A stretch of 24,097 nucleotides of DNA. Source: UBA3263 sp964528425 (GTDB lineage Bacteria > Bacteroidota > Bacteroidia > Bacteroidales > Muribaculaceae). The first letter of the stretch is position 1. Every line of letters starts with the position of its first letter. Shown piece by piece: positions 8,221-16,099 of this stretch. The DNA lies in contig CAZGTD010000028.1 in NCBI GenBank assembly GCA_964528425.1, forward strand, positions 1 through 24,097, written 5' to 3'. The notes below the pieces were generated by a model. It searched no databases, was not told where the DNA came from, and worked only from the letters and a program-made list of their open reading frames with translations. Both the position numbers and the translations under genes were made by a program.

Positions 8221-8259
8221 TCAGTCATTTAGTGTATGTATGGTTGTGTTGTTCGTTTA

Positions 8260-8290
8260 CAAATTTACAATTATTTTTTTAATTCGCAAA
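8260..8290 (-). promoter_or_regulatory. Promoter of the 1075-aa secreted protein gene
   Basis: On the minus strand TTTG (8287-8290) is followed after 19 nt by TAAATTTG (8260-8267), an exact consensus match. The predicted start near 8253 leaves a leader of about 200 nt before the ATG at 8047. The promoter sits directly after the sufS stop codon. Confidence 0.75.
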
Positions 8291-8297
8291 AAAATTG

Positions 8298-9512
8298 TCA
8301 GAGCATTGCGGCCGTGCGCTTCAGCGCTTTGATAAAGGCATCGACTTCGGCGCGGGTATTATAGGCCGCAAAGCCGGCGCGAACGGTGCCCTCAATTCCG
8401 AGCGCGGCCATAAGCGGCTGGGCGCAATGATGGCCGGTGCGCACCTCAACCCCTTGCTTGTCAAGTAGAAGGCCAACGTCGTAGTGGTGGGCTCCGGCAA
8501 GGTTGAAGGAAATTACCGGCTCTTTATCGGGTGTGGTGCCATAGATGGTTATTCCCGGAATTTCGAGCATTTGCTCGGTGCAGTATTCGAGCAGATCATG
8601 CTCGTGGGCTGCAATGGCTTCGAGGCCGGTTGATTCGAGGAAGTCGAGGGCGGCGGGAAGCGCGCCGATGCCGACGAAGTCGGGCGTTCCGGCTTCGAAT
8701 TTGTAGGGGAGTTCGGCAAAAGTGGTGCCTTCGAAACTTACATGGCTGATCATTTCGCCGCCCCCCTGGTAGGGAGGCATCGATTCCAGTAGTTCGCGCC
8801 GACCGTAGAGAACACCGATTCCAGAGGGGCCATACATCTTGTGGAGTGAGAAAGCGTAGAAATCAGCCCCGAGTGCCCTCACGTCGGGGCGCATGTGGGC
8901 TACGGCCTGCGCGCCGTCGACCAGCACCAGCGCGCCATGTTTTTTAGCTTCGGCTACGATTTCGGTAACCGGATTGAGGGTGCCGAGAACGTTGCTGACG
9001 TGGCAGAACGCAACGAGCCTGGTACGTTCGGTAAATAGCGAGCGGTAATCTTCAAGGTCGAGTGAGCCATCGGCAAGAATCTTTACGGGCTTGATTACCA
9101 AGCCCCGCTCTTTGGCCTGCAGCTGCCATGGAACAATATTGGCGTGATGTTCCAAGACCGTAAGGATTATTTCATCGCCCTGATTGAAGCGCCGGCAAAG
9201 AGAGGACGCTACCAGGTTGATGGATTCGGTGGTTCCGCGCGTAAAAATAATTTCTTCAACCGATTCGGCGTTAATCCACCGGCGAACTCGCTCGCGGGCC
9301 GATTCCTGCAAGGCAGTTGCTTGCTGAGCAAGAGTGTGAACACCGCGGTGGACGTTCGCTTTTGTATTGAAATAGCATGATTCAATGGCATCTACAACCG
9401 CTTTGGGAGTCTGCGAAGTGGCAACGTTGTCGAAATATACCATCGGACGCCCATAGAGTTCGCGGTCAAGGGCCGGAAAGAGCCGGCGAATGCTTTCAAC
9501 GTTGTAGGCCAT
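8298..9512 (-). CDS. sufS: Cysteine desulfurase SufS
   Basis: A 404-aa PLP-dependent class-V aminotransferase-fold enzyme. It takes sulfur from L-cysteine, releasing alanine, and passes it as a persulfide to the SUF iron-sulfur cluster machinery in the cytoplasm. 'SLHKMYGPSG' places the PLP lysine at K225. 'VLEHHANIVPW' (residues 119-129) and 'LVDGAQ' (197-202) are cofactor-site motifs. 'EVRTGHHCAQPLM' places the persulfide cysteine at C363. The length is normal for SufS. The N-terminal motif reads 'FDNVATSQTP' where most relatives have 'LDNAATSQ'. It begins 2 nt after the sufD stop and is the last gene of the sufC-sufD-sufS operon. No SufE or SufU partner is seen in the window. Confidence 0.95.
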   Translation of the reverse strand: MAYNVESIRRLFPALDRELYGRPMVYFDNVATSQTPKAVVDAIESCYFNTKANVHRGVHTLAQQATALQESARERVRRWINAESVEEIIFTRGTTESINLVASSLCRRFNQGDEIILTVLEHHANIVPWQLQAKERGLVIKPVKILADGSLDLEDYRSLFTERTRLVAFCHVSNVLGTLNPVTEIVAEAKKHGALVLVDGAQAVAHMRPDVRALGADFYAFSLHKMYGPSGIGVLYGRRELLESMPPYQGGGEMISHVSFEGTTFAELPYKFEAGTPDFVGIGALPAALDFLESTGLEAIAAHEHDLLEYCTEQMLEIPGITIYGTTPDKEPVISFNLAGAHHYDVGLLLDKQGVEVRTGHHCAQPLMAALGIEGTVRAGFAAYNTRAEVDAFIKALKRTAAML

Positions 9513-9514
9513 GG

Positions 9515-10240
9515 TTAGAAGTTGCTGAATCGGCTTTCAATGCGTTCCAAAATGTTATTACGCACTTTTTCATCGGAAATGCGGGCGGCAACATCGCTGA
9601 CAAACGCGTTCATGAGCATTCGGCGGGCGGTTTCGAGCGGAATTCCCCGCTGACGCATGTAGAACAGTGCATTTTCATCGAGTTGACCCGTAGCGGCTCC
9701 GTGGCTGCACTTAACTTCATCGCAATAGATTTCGAGGGTAGGCTCGGCATGCATCCGGGCCCCGGAAGCCGCAAGGAGATTGCGGTTGGTCTGATATGCC
9801 TCTGTAAACCTGGCTTGTTGATCAACTATTATGCGGCCGTTGAAAGCGCAGCTGCTTTGGCCGTCGGCAACATACTTGAAGAGTTGATTCGACGATGAGT
9901 GTTCGGCGTGGTGGGCCACGTTGGTCTCGTATCCGACCTGCTGGTCAGAGGTGGCAAGTACCAGACCGTTAACGGAGGCTGATGCTCCGGTGCCGTTGAG
10001 GTCAACGTTTACTCTGGTACGGAGGTCGTGGACGTTAAGAGTGGCAAATGTGAGCTCCAATGTGGCGTCGGCACCGAGCGAGGCGTTAATTTCGAGACTC
10101 ACCGAAGCGGAAGGCGAGTCTTCAACAACGTCGAGCGCAAGGGCTGCCCCCTCGGGTAGGTTTATAATTAACTGACCGGTCGAGGGGTTTTCGATTAAAA
10201 CATGTTGTCGCTCGCCGCGGTTCAGAGTAATCTTATTCAT
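9515..10240 (-). CDS. sufD: Short SufD-type Fe-S cluster assembly scaffold protein
   Basis: A 241-aa protein read from the ATG at 10238-10240, which overlaps the sufC stop as ATGAATAA. The open frame runs 17 codons further upstream inside sufC, but the overlap start is the more natural one. The C-terminal half has the SufB/SufD core: 'YCDEVKCSHGAATGQLD' with H180, equivalent to the functional histidine of SufD, then 'LFYMRQRGIP' and 'ARRMLMNAF'. SufD partners SufB and the ATPase SufC in cluster assembly. E. coli SufD is about 420 aa, so roughly 180 N-terminal residues are missing here. What remains is mainly the beta-helix core and C-terminal helices. No broken upstream remnant is possible because sufC occupies that DNA. 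The family assignment is firm; whether it replaces a full SufBD scaffold is open. Confidence 0.88.
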   Translation of the reverse strand: MNKITLNRGERQHVLIENPSTGQLIINLPEGAALALDVVEDSPSASVSLEINASLGADATLELTFATLNVHDLRTRVNVDLNGTGASASVNGLVLATSDQQVGYETNVAHHAEHSSSNQLFKYVADGQSSCAFNGRIIVDQQARFTEAYQTNRNLLAASGARMHAEPTLEIYCDEVKCSHGAATGQLDENALFYMRQRGIPLETARRMLMNAFVSDVAARISDEKVRNNILERIESRFSNF

Positions 10241-11012
10241 TACCGTCGATTTCGTTTTTAATCCAATCGTAGCCGCGCTCTTCGAGTTCAAGGGCCAGTT
10301 CGGGCCCTCCGCTGCGCACTATGCGCCCTTTATACAGAACATGAACGAAGTCAGGCTTTATATAATCGAGCAGGCGCTGATAGTGGGTAATGACTATGGT
10401 TCCGGTTTCGGGTGTTTTCAGTTTGTTAACTCCTTCGGCAACTATGCGCAGGGCATCGATGTCGAGTCCGGAGTCGGTTTCGTCGAGAATGCTCAGTTTC
10501 GGTTCAAGCACCGCCATCTGAAAGATTTCGTTGCGCTTTTTTTCGCCGCCGCTGAAGCCTTCGTTGACCGGGCGTGATGCGAGTTTTGCATCGAGCTCAA
10601 CGATTTTGCGCTTTTCTTTCATAAGCTGCAGGAACTCGCCGGCGGGCATCGGGGGCATACCGAAATATTTACGCTTGGCGTTCACTGCCGCACGCATGAA
10701 GTTGGTCATGGAAACGCCGGGAATTTCCACCGGGTACTGGAATGATAGAAACAGGCCTTCGTGGCTGCGGTCTTCGGGCGCGAGTTCAAGGAGGTTTTTG
10801 CCGTTGAGGGTCGCAATGCCACCGAGTACTTCATAGGCGGGGTTGCCTGCAAGCACCGACGAAAACGTTGATTTTCCTGACCCGTTGGGCCCCATTATGG
10901 CATGGACTTCGCCCGGACGCACCTGAAAGTCAACGCCTTTAAGAATTTCTTTGCCGTCAATTGCCGCGCGGAGTCCGCGAACATCGAGCAGAAGTTTATT
11001 TTGGTCTGTCAT
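10233..11012 (-). CDS. sufC: Fe-S cluster assembly ATPase SufC
   Basis: A 259-aa ABC-type ATPase that drives conformational change of the SufB/SufD scaffold in the cytoplasm. Walker A is 'GPNGSGKST' (residues 41-49). The signature is 'FSGGEKKR' (153-160), whose KKR ending is typical of SufC. Walker B is 'LSILDETDSGLDID' (173-186) and the switch histidine is H210 in 'VITHYQRLL'. The length is standard. It is the first gene of the operon, with its own promoter and a terminator just upstream. In many Bacteroidetes sufB precedes sufC, but here the upstream gene is a hexosaminidase. Confidence 0.95.
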   Translation of the reverse strand: MTDQNKLLLDVRGLRAAIDGKEILKGVDFQVRPGEVHAIMGPNGSGKSTFSSVLAGNPAYEVLGGIATLNGKNLLELAPEDRSHEGLFLSFQYPVEIPGVSMTNFMRAAVNAKRKYFGMPPMPAGEFLQLMKEKRKIVELDAKLASRPVNEGFSGGEKKRNEIFQMAVLEPKLSILDETDSGLDIDALRIVAEGVNKLKTPETGTIVITHYQRLLDYIKPDFVHVLYKGRIVRSGGPELALELEERGYDWIKNEIDGNE

Positions 11013-11040
11013 ATTTCTGTCAGTAGAGTTTTGCAGAGCG

Positions 11041-11048
11041 CAAAGTTA
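11041..11048 (-). promoter_or_regulatory. -7 box of the sufCDS promoter
   Basis: The minus strand reads TAACTTTG about 28 nt before the sufC ATG. The position 19 nt upstream is T-rich without a clear TTG. The 20-base string CGCAAAGTTACGAAAAATTC around this box also occurs at the promoter near 20716. Confidence 0.6.
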
Positions 11049-11073
11049 CGAAAAATTCCTAAAAATAAAAAGA

Positions 11074-11101
11074 AAAAAGGCAGTGTTGAAACTGCCTTTT
11101 T
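11074..11101 (-). terminator. Intrinsic terminator of the hexosaminidase gene
   Basis: Bases 11074-11084 and 11091-11101 form an 11-bp stem around a 6-nt loop, with core AGGCAGT/ACTGCCT. U-rich sequence continues on the minus strand (UUUUUUCUUUUU). It lies 28 bp after the hexosaminidase stop and just upstream of the sufC promoter, so it insulates the two units. Confidence 0.85.
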
Positions 11102-11128
11102 ATTAGAAGGTGTGGAGTGATTTACGCT

Positions 11129-13903
11129 TTATTTCACAAGAATCTTGCGGCCGTTGATAATGTTGATGCCGCGGACCGGAGCGGAGAGGCGACGGCCCTG
11201 AAGGTCAAAGATAACATTGGCGGGTGCGGCAGCCGGAATTGCCTCGATCGATGATTGTTCGTCGCGTTCCATAGGCATGAAGGTGTAGAGGCCTGCGTTC
11301 TGGTCTTCGGGGTTATTCCAAAGGTGAATGGCGAAGCCCTGACCGGCAGCTGCTGTGTTCATATACCAGCCGTTGGTGGCGTGCTTGGAGGTAATTGCGG
11401 AATAGAAGTTGCCGGCATCGTCCGTGCCCTGGTGTTCAGCAACCAGGGTGAAGCCATAGTGTTTGGTGGTGTTATCGTAGTCCCAGCGGGCAGTGTTGTT
11501 ATTGGTGGCAAAAGCGGGCATAGCGTTAACGGAGCCTTGGGGTTTTGCCATGCAAACCATTGCATAGTAGCCTGAGCCTTCGGGGTCAGCTTCGAATTTG
11601 AAGAGCTGATATTTATAGTTATCGGCTTCTTTTTCGGCGGGAGCGTTGCTCCATAGACGGTCTTCCTGGCAGTTGTTTCCTTTGGAAGCGTCGCGCATCA
11701 GTTCAATAACCGAACCGAAGCGGTCTTGAGTTTCAGGGCCATTGAAGCGGGTGTGGAGTCGATAGTAAACGTTTGCTTCGGGCACGTCGGCGGGTTCGCC
11801 GTCGGTTTCAACCGGGGTGAAAACCATGTGGCCGCCATTGCCGTCGTCGGGGTTGGTGTAAACGTTGATTGCGTGATTCTGGCCGGTTCTGGAGAAGTTC
11901 ATCCATTGACCCGACGATTGGGTGGAGCTAATGGCATAGCGGAAACCTTCGTCGCCTATTTCGCCATAGTAATGTTTGTCGAGGTTAAAGCCGTAGTGTA
12001 TGCCTTCGGAGTAGTTCCAGCGGCCTGCCAGGGCGATTTGGGTCGGGGCGATGTTGACCGAGCCGGTGGGCTGGGCTTTGCAGATTATTGCGTATTCGCC
12101 TTCCTTATTCGGATTTTCAATGAATTTGAATTTCTGGTTGTCGTCGCCGGTAAGGGTAACGCCTTGCAGAGTGCCGTCAACGAGTGTTACTGCCAGACCG
12201 GTGCGGTCGTCGGTGCAATCGCTCGACAGGGTGTACCAGGTGTCGGGCTGCGGTTTGCGGTATTCGGGTTCAATGAGCTGGTGGGCGCCATAGCCGTAGC
12301 CGCCAAGCTCAAGCAGTGCGATATCGTTGGCCAGGCGGGCGGTAACTTCGTCGGCGTCTTTATTGACGATGGGGCTCCAGCCCTGTTCGGCAATGCCCAT
12401 CAGGCGCGGCAGCGCAAGGTATTCGAGGTCTTCGGGACGGTCAACGTGTTCGCACCAGAAAGTGCCTTGAACGCCGATGCAAAGTTGGGTTGACGGCGGG
12501 TTGGTGGTTAGAGTGGCGCGAAGAGAACCGTCTTTGCCGGCGCCGATTTTGTCGATTCCGGCGTATGCGCGGTTGATATAGTAGCCGCCGTTGAATCCGG
12601 TGTAGATATGCTTTAATCCGTTGTTTTGCGCCTTATCCGCGCCTCCGGTCCAGCAGAATATTAAGGGCTTGACGGAGTTAACAACGTTCATGTCTGCTCC
12701 GCTGTTGGTAATGATTTCATTCCATGCACAAACGTTTTTGCCATGCTCGGTTTTGGCGTAGTCGGCGATTTCTTTAAAGAAGTTGCTCTGCAGCTGGGTG
12801 AACGATGAATAGCCTTTTTCGGTTTTAAGAGCTTTGCATGAGGCTGAGTTTTCCCATGCGGTAGTAGGACATTCGTCACCTCCAAGATGGATTGTTTCGT
12901 AAGGGAAGTATTCTGCAAGGGCATCAACAACGTCCTTAACGAACTGGATAACGGTGGGGTTGCTGACGTCGAGAACATCTTGGCTTACGCCGCCGGTGTT
13001 CCAGATTTCGTGGTTATACGAATCGGAGGTCGAGAGTTCGGGGTACGCGTGGATAGCGGCTACCATGTGGCCGGGCATGTCGATTTCGGGAATCACTTCG
13101 ATGTGGCGTTCCTTGGCGTAGGCAACAACATCTTTGATTTCTTCAGCAGTGTAGGCATAGGGGCCATAGATAACGTTTGCTCCGTCGCGCCATTGGCGGC
13201 CACCGGCACCGTTTTCAAAGTCGGAGCGCTGGATGTTTTTGTTGGTAGCGCCTTCAACGGTCAGTTTGGGCCATTTGGCAACGGGCAGACGCCAGCCCTG
13301 GTCGTCGGTAAGATGCCAGTGAAAGCGGTTGAGTTTGTAAATGGCCATGATGTCCATCATTTTTTTAACTTCGTCGGCATCGAAGAAGTGGCGGCTAACG
13401 TCGAGCATGAAACCGCGATATTCAAAGCGGGGCTCGTCGTTGATGGTCACCTCGGGGAGCTCCCATGTAGTAACGGTAGCATCGGGAACACCGAGGGTAA
13501 CGTTGGCAGGCATAAGTTTCTTTACGGTCTGGAAAGCGTAGTAGAGGCCTGCGTCGGTTGCTGCGTCGATGGTAACGCCGGCGGGAGTGACTGCGAGGTT
13601 ATATGCCTCGGCTCCAAGGGCAGCATTGGTGCTGACGGTAATATCGCCTGTTCCGGGAGCTGCGGTAACGTTGATTCCGGTGGAGGTTTTCAGGGAGTTG
13701 GCGAACTTGGTGATTTCGGCAACCATCAATTCGGGCATGTCGGCGGTGTAGCCGATGGTCAGATTCTCCGGAAGGGTGTAGGTTCCGGTTCCTGCCGTCA
13801 TTTGTTTAGGCTGGGGCGACATTGCTTCAATGCCTGCTTTGGCTTGGAATGAGCCTGCGCAGGCTATGGCGGCAAAGGCCAGCGAAATAAGATGTTTTTT
13901 CAT
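11129..13903 (-). CDS. Secreted GH20 beta-N-acetylhexosaminidase with two C-terminal repeat modules
   Basis: I start this at the ATG at 13901-13903 (MKKHLIS), giving 924 aa. The frame is open 70 codons further up, but that stretch covers the promoter and the end of the FKBP gene. The signal peptide is residues 1-23. Residues 24-150 match the GH20 N-terminal alpha/beta domain. The barrel (about 155-540) has 'HWHLTDDQGWR' (195-205), 'EVIPEIDMPGH' (269-279) and 'HLGGDECP' with the catalytic pair D343-E344, so it should release terminal beta-GlcNAc or GalNAc by substrate-assisted catalysis. Residues 553-700 and 711-880 are two related lectin-like modules. The tail 'FDLQGRRLSAPVRGINI' onward is a sorting-like motif. 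It is flanked by its own promoter and terminator. Confidence 0.92.
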   Translation of the reverse strand: MKKHLISLAFAAIACAGSFQAKAGIEAMSPQPKQMTAGTGTYTLPENLTIGYTADMPELMVAEITKFANSLKTSTGINVTAAPGTGDITVSTNAALGAEAYNLAVTPAGVTIDAATDAGLYYAFQTVKKLMPANVTLGVPDATVTTWELPEVTINDEPRFEYRGFMLDVSRHFFDADEVKKMMDIMAIYKLNRFHWHLTDDQGWRLPVAKWPKLTVEGATNKNIQRSDFENGAGGRQWRDGANVIYGPYAYTAEEIKDVVAYAKERHIEVIPEIDMPGHMVAAIHAYPELSTSDSYNHEIWNTGGVSQDVLDVSNPTVIQFVKDVVDALAEYFPYETIHLGGDECPTTAWENSASCKALKTEKGYSSFTQLQSNFFKEIADYAKTEHGKNVCAWNEIITNSGADMNVVNSVKPLIFCWTGGADKAQNNGLKHIYTGFNGGYYINRAYAGIDKIGAGKDGSLRATLTTNPPSTQLCIGVQGTFWCEHVDRPEDLEYLALPRLMGIAEQGWSPIVNKDADEVTARLANDIALLELGGYGYGAHQLIEPEYRKPQPDTWYTLSSDCTDDRTGLAVTLVDGTLQGVTLTGDDNQKFKFIENPNKEGEYAIICKAQPTGSVNIAPTQIALAGRWNYSEGIHYGFNLDKHYYGEIGDEGFRYAISSTQSSGQWMNFSRTGQNHAINVYTNPDDGNGGHMVFTPVETDGEPADVPEANVYYRLHTRFNGPETQDRFGSVIELMRDASKGNNCQEDRLWSNAPAEKEADNYKYQLFKFEADPEGSGYYAMVCMAKPQGSVNAMPAFATNNNTARWDYDNTTKHYGFTLVAEHQGTDDAGNFYSAITSKHATNGWYMNTAAAGQGFAIHLWNNPEDQNAGLYTFMPMERDEQSSIEAIPAAAPANVIFDLQGRRLSAPVRGINIINGRKILVK

Positions 13904-13932
13904 GATTAGGTGAATGATTGAATTTATTTGCG

Positions 13933-13963
13933 CAAAAATATAAAAAAAAACGCAAATTTCAAT
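13933..13963 (-). promoter_or_regulatory. Promoter of the hexosaminidase gene, nested in the upstream terminator
   Basis: The minus strand has TATTTTTG (13933-13940), a TAnnTTTG match, preceded after 19 nt by ATTG (13960-13963), giving the -33 TTG. The -33 element lies in the loop of the intrinsic terminator at 13950-13975. The start site would be about 22-26 nt before the ATG at 13903. Confidence 0.65.
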
Positions 13964-13975
13964 AAAAATATGCGT
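13950..13975 (-). terminator. Intrinsic terminator of the five-gene operon ending in FKBP
   Basis: In minus-strand RNA the stem is ACGCA-U-AUUU pairing with AAAU-U-UGCGU, with one symmetric U-U mismatch, around a 6-nt loop. A nine-U run follows (13942-13950, sharing one base with the stem). It lies about 30 bp after the FKBP stop. The hexosaminidase -33 element is in its loop. Confidence 0.75.
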
Positions 13976-14004
13976 CTTTGTTGCTGAATTGTAAATTCCG
14001 GCGG

Positions 14005-14403
14005 TTAGTTGACGGCGAGGAGGTGTATGGTGAAAATCAGGGCCGAGTTTGCCGGAATGCCCGGTTGGGCAAACCGTCCGTAGCCCATTTGGGCAGGCAG
14101 GTAGATTTCCCACTTGTCGCCTACATGCATTTTCGGCAGTGCAATCTGCCAGCCCTGAATCAGTTCGCGCAGTCTCATGGCCGGCGCTGTTGAACCGAGC
14201 GACGAGTCGAATTTTTTGCCGTTGATTGTTCGGCCGGTGTAGTGGACGGTAACAACACTGTTTCGGTTGGGTGACGGACCGTCGGGCTTTCCGGAGGCGA
14301 TGACTTTGTATAGAACTCCCTTATCGAGGGCCTTCACACCTGGTTCGTTGGCTTTAAGGGCAAGGAATTCCTTTTGTTTGTTGATGTAATCTTGTTTGTT
14401 CAC
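14005..14403 (-). CDS. FKBP-type peptidyl-prolyl cis-trans isomerase
   Basis: A 132-aa protein of which residues 45-130 form an FKBP domain: 'VVTVHYTGR' (50-58), 'GKKFDSS' (62-68), 'LIQGWQIALPKMHVGDKWEI' (81-100), 'YGRFAQPGIPANSALIFTIHLL' in two strands (108-129). It would catalyse proline isomerisation during protein folding. Residues 1-30 form a short polar extension without a signal peptide. It therefore looks cytoplasmic, unlike many Bacteroidetes FKBPs that are lipoproteins. It starts 2 nt after the ruvB stop and is the last gene of a five-gene operon, with an intrinsic terminator after it. Confidence 0.92.
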   Translation of the reverse strand: MNKQDYINKQKEFLALKANEPGVKALDKGVLYKVIASGKPDGPSPNRNSVVTVHYTGRTINGKKFDSSLGSTAPAMRLRELIQGWQIALPKMHVGDKWEIYLPAQMGYGRFAQPGIPANSALIFTIHLLAVN

Positions 14404-14405
14404 TA

Positions 14406-15497
14406 TTAAAACAAAGTATTTTCAAAGTTTTGAGGAGTTGCGCCCAGATGAGTGTATGCCAGGGTGGTGACCTGGCGTCCGCGCGGCGTGCGGGTCAGGA
14501 AACCTTCTTTAATCAGGAAAGGTTCGTAGACTTCTTCAACCGTGCCCGGATCTTCGCCTATGGCAGTTGCTATGGTGGTCAGTCCAACCGGGCCGCCGCC
14601 AAACTTGTCGATCATCGTGCGCAGGAGTTTATTGTCGATTTCATCGAGTCCGTAGCGGTCGATATTCAGCGCTTCGAGTGCAAACCGGGCGATTTCGGGG
14701 TCAATGTAGCCCGAGCCTTTAACCTGGGCAAAATCGCGCACGCGGCGCAGCAGGGCGTTGGCTATGCGCGGGGTTCCGCGCGAACGAAGGGCAATTTCAT
14801 GGGCTGCGCTCTTTGAGCACTCTACGTTGAGCAGATTGGCCGAGCGAAGAATTATGCGCTCAAGAACCGGCTGGTCATAATATTCCAGATGAAAGTTTAT
14901 GCCGAAGCGTGCGCGTAGGGGCGCGGTGAGCAATCCTGAGCGGGTAGTGGCGCCGACCAGGGTAAACGGGCTCAGGGTGAGCTGCACTGTTCGTGCCCCG
15001 GGGCCCTTATCGATCATGATGTCGATTTTATAGTCCTCCATGGCGGAATAGAGGTATTCCTCCACTACCGGACTCAGGCGGTGGATTTCGTCGATGAAGA
15101 GAACATCGTTGGGTTCCAGTGAGGTAAGTATGCCAGCCAGGTCTCCGGGTTTGTCGAGAACGGGGCCTGAGGTGACTTTCATGCCTACGCCTAACTCATT
15201 GGCAATTATGCCGCTGAGAGTGGTTTTGCCAAGGCCGGGAGGGCCGTGGAGCAGTGTGTGGTCAAGAGCTTCGCCGCGCAGACGGGCTGCGGCAACGAAT
15301 ACCTTGAGGTTTTCAACGATCTTTTCCTGTCCGTTGAATGCATCGAACAGCGACGGGCGCAGGGCTTTTTCAACATCGCGTTCGGCTTGGGCCACGGGGG
15401 GCGCGGCCTCGGAGTGGATGTCGATAACCGGCGACTCGTTGAAATCGTCGAAGCTATCGGGCAGAATTTCTTCGGGCTGTTTACTTTTTCGAGCCAT
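14406..15497 (-). CDS. ruvB: Holliday junction branch-migration helicase RuvB
   Basis: A 363-aa AAA+ ATPase, the motor of the RuvAB complex that moves Holliday junctions during recombinational repair. Walker A is 'GPPGLGKT' (85-92). Walker B is 'FIDEIHRL' (134-141). Sensor 1 and arginine region are 'GATTRSG' and 'APLRARFG' (182-199). The winged-helix C-terminus includes 'GFLTRTPRGR'. The protein is about 20 residues longer than usual because of a polar, acidic N-terminal extension (residues 1-40). Its first 17 nt overlap the end of the upstream gene, and no later in-frame Met precedes the ATPase core. ruvA and ruvC are not in the window. Confidence 0.96.
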   Translation of the reverse strand: MARKSKQPEEILPDSFDDFNESPVIDIHSEAAPPVAQAERDVEKALRPSLFDAFNGQEKIVENLKVFVAAARLRGEALDHTLLHGPPGLGKTTLSGIIANELGVGMKVTSGPVLDKPGDLAGILTSLEPNDVLFIDEIHRLSPVVEEYLYSAMEDYKIDIMIDKGPGARTVQLTLSPFTLVGATTRSGLLTAPLRARFGINFHLEYYDQPVLERIILRSANLLNVECSKSAAHEIALRSRGTPRIANALLRRVRDFAQVKGSGYIDPEIARFALEALNIDRYGLDEIDNKLLRTMIDKFGGGPVGLTTIATAIGEDPGTVEEVYEPFLIKEGFLTRTPRGRQVTTLAYTHLGATPQNFENTLF

Positions 15498-16089
15498 AGA
15501 GCACCGGATTGGTGGCCGGGTCGTTATACATTTTCATCTGCCGGTATACCTTCATGTATTTGCGGCCGGCGGCAATGTCGTCGAGCAGGGCGTCGATGGC
15601 CGATATGAGGTCGGCGCGCTGTTCTTCAAGAACTGCCAGTTTTGCAGCGCAGCGGGCTTTATGTTCTTCGTCGGCATCGGGGCGCTCAACCTCGGCGCGC
15701 ATGTGGTAAATTTTCAGTGCGAGAATCGACAGGCGGTCTAATGCCCATGCGGGGCTTTCGGTGTTGATGGTTGCGGTTGGCAAAACTTCCACCGATGCAA
15801 ACCGATTGCGGAAATAAGTGTCGATTTCCTCAACCATGTCGGTGCGGACCTGATTAGAGCGGTCAATCCGGCGTTTGAGCGTAAGGGCGGCTACGGGGTC
15901 GATTTCCGGGTCGCGGATAATATCTTCAAAGTGCCATTGAACGGCGTCTACCCAGTTTTTGTCGTAAAGAACAGCGTCGACCGAACCCTTGGCGTAAGGG
16001 TTCGGCGACGTTGCTTCAATGTTGTCTTCAACGTGGTAGTCGCGCGTGGCTTCTTCAAATATTGAATAAGCTTTTTGTGCGAATGTCAT
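15481..16089 (-). CDS. DUF4254-type protein of unknown function
   Basis: A 202-aa soluble protein with no signal peptide and high predicted helix content. The N-terminal half has 'NWVDAVQWHFEDIIRDPEIDP' in a longer conserved stretch around residues 45-65, then 'ALTLKRRIDRSNQVRTDMVEEID'. I recognise this as the DUF4254 family of Bacteroidetes, from memory rather than a search. The C-terminal half is a charged helical region (about 120-185) that could form a coiled coil. It starts 10 nt after the glucokinase stop and overlaps ruvB by 17 nt, so translation of the two may be coupled. Biochemical role is unknown. Confidence 0.75.
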   Translation of the reverse strand: MTFAQKAYSIFEEATRDYHVEDNIEATSPNPYAKGSVDAVLYDKNWVDAVQWHFEDIIRDPEIDPVAALTLKRRIDRSNQVRTDMVEEIDTYFRNRFASVEVLPTATINTESPAWALDRLSILALKIYHMRAEVERPDADEEHKARCAAKLAVLEEQRADLISAIDALLDDIAAGRKYMKVYRQMKMYNDPATNPVLYGSKK

Positions 16090-16099
16090 GCGGAAGTTA

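Noticed and set aside
10241..10291. Upstream start of sufD inside sufC
   Set aside because: The extra 17 residues do not resemble SufD, and the ATGAATAA overlap is a normal coupled start.
12887..13852. Long plus-strand open frame of 321 codons opposite the hexosaminidase
   Set aside because: It lies entirely within the GH20 catalytic sequence in antisense. Its glycine/valine-rich translation is what antisense of this codon bias gives.
14005..14113. Extended N-terminus of the hexosaminidase reading back into the FKBP gene
   Set aside because: It would bury the signal peptide 70 residues inside the protein and translate through the promoter and terminator; the MKK start at 13903 is better.
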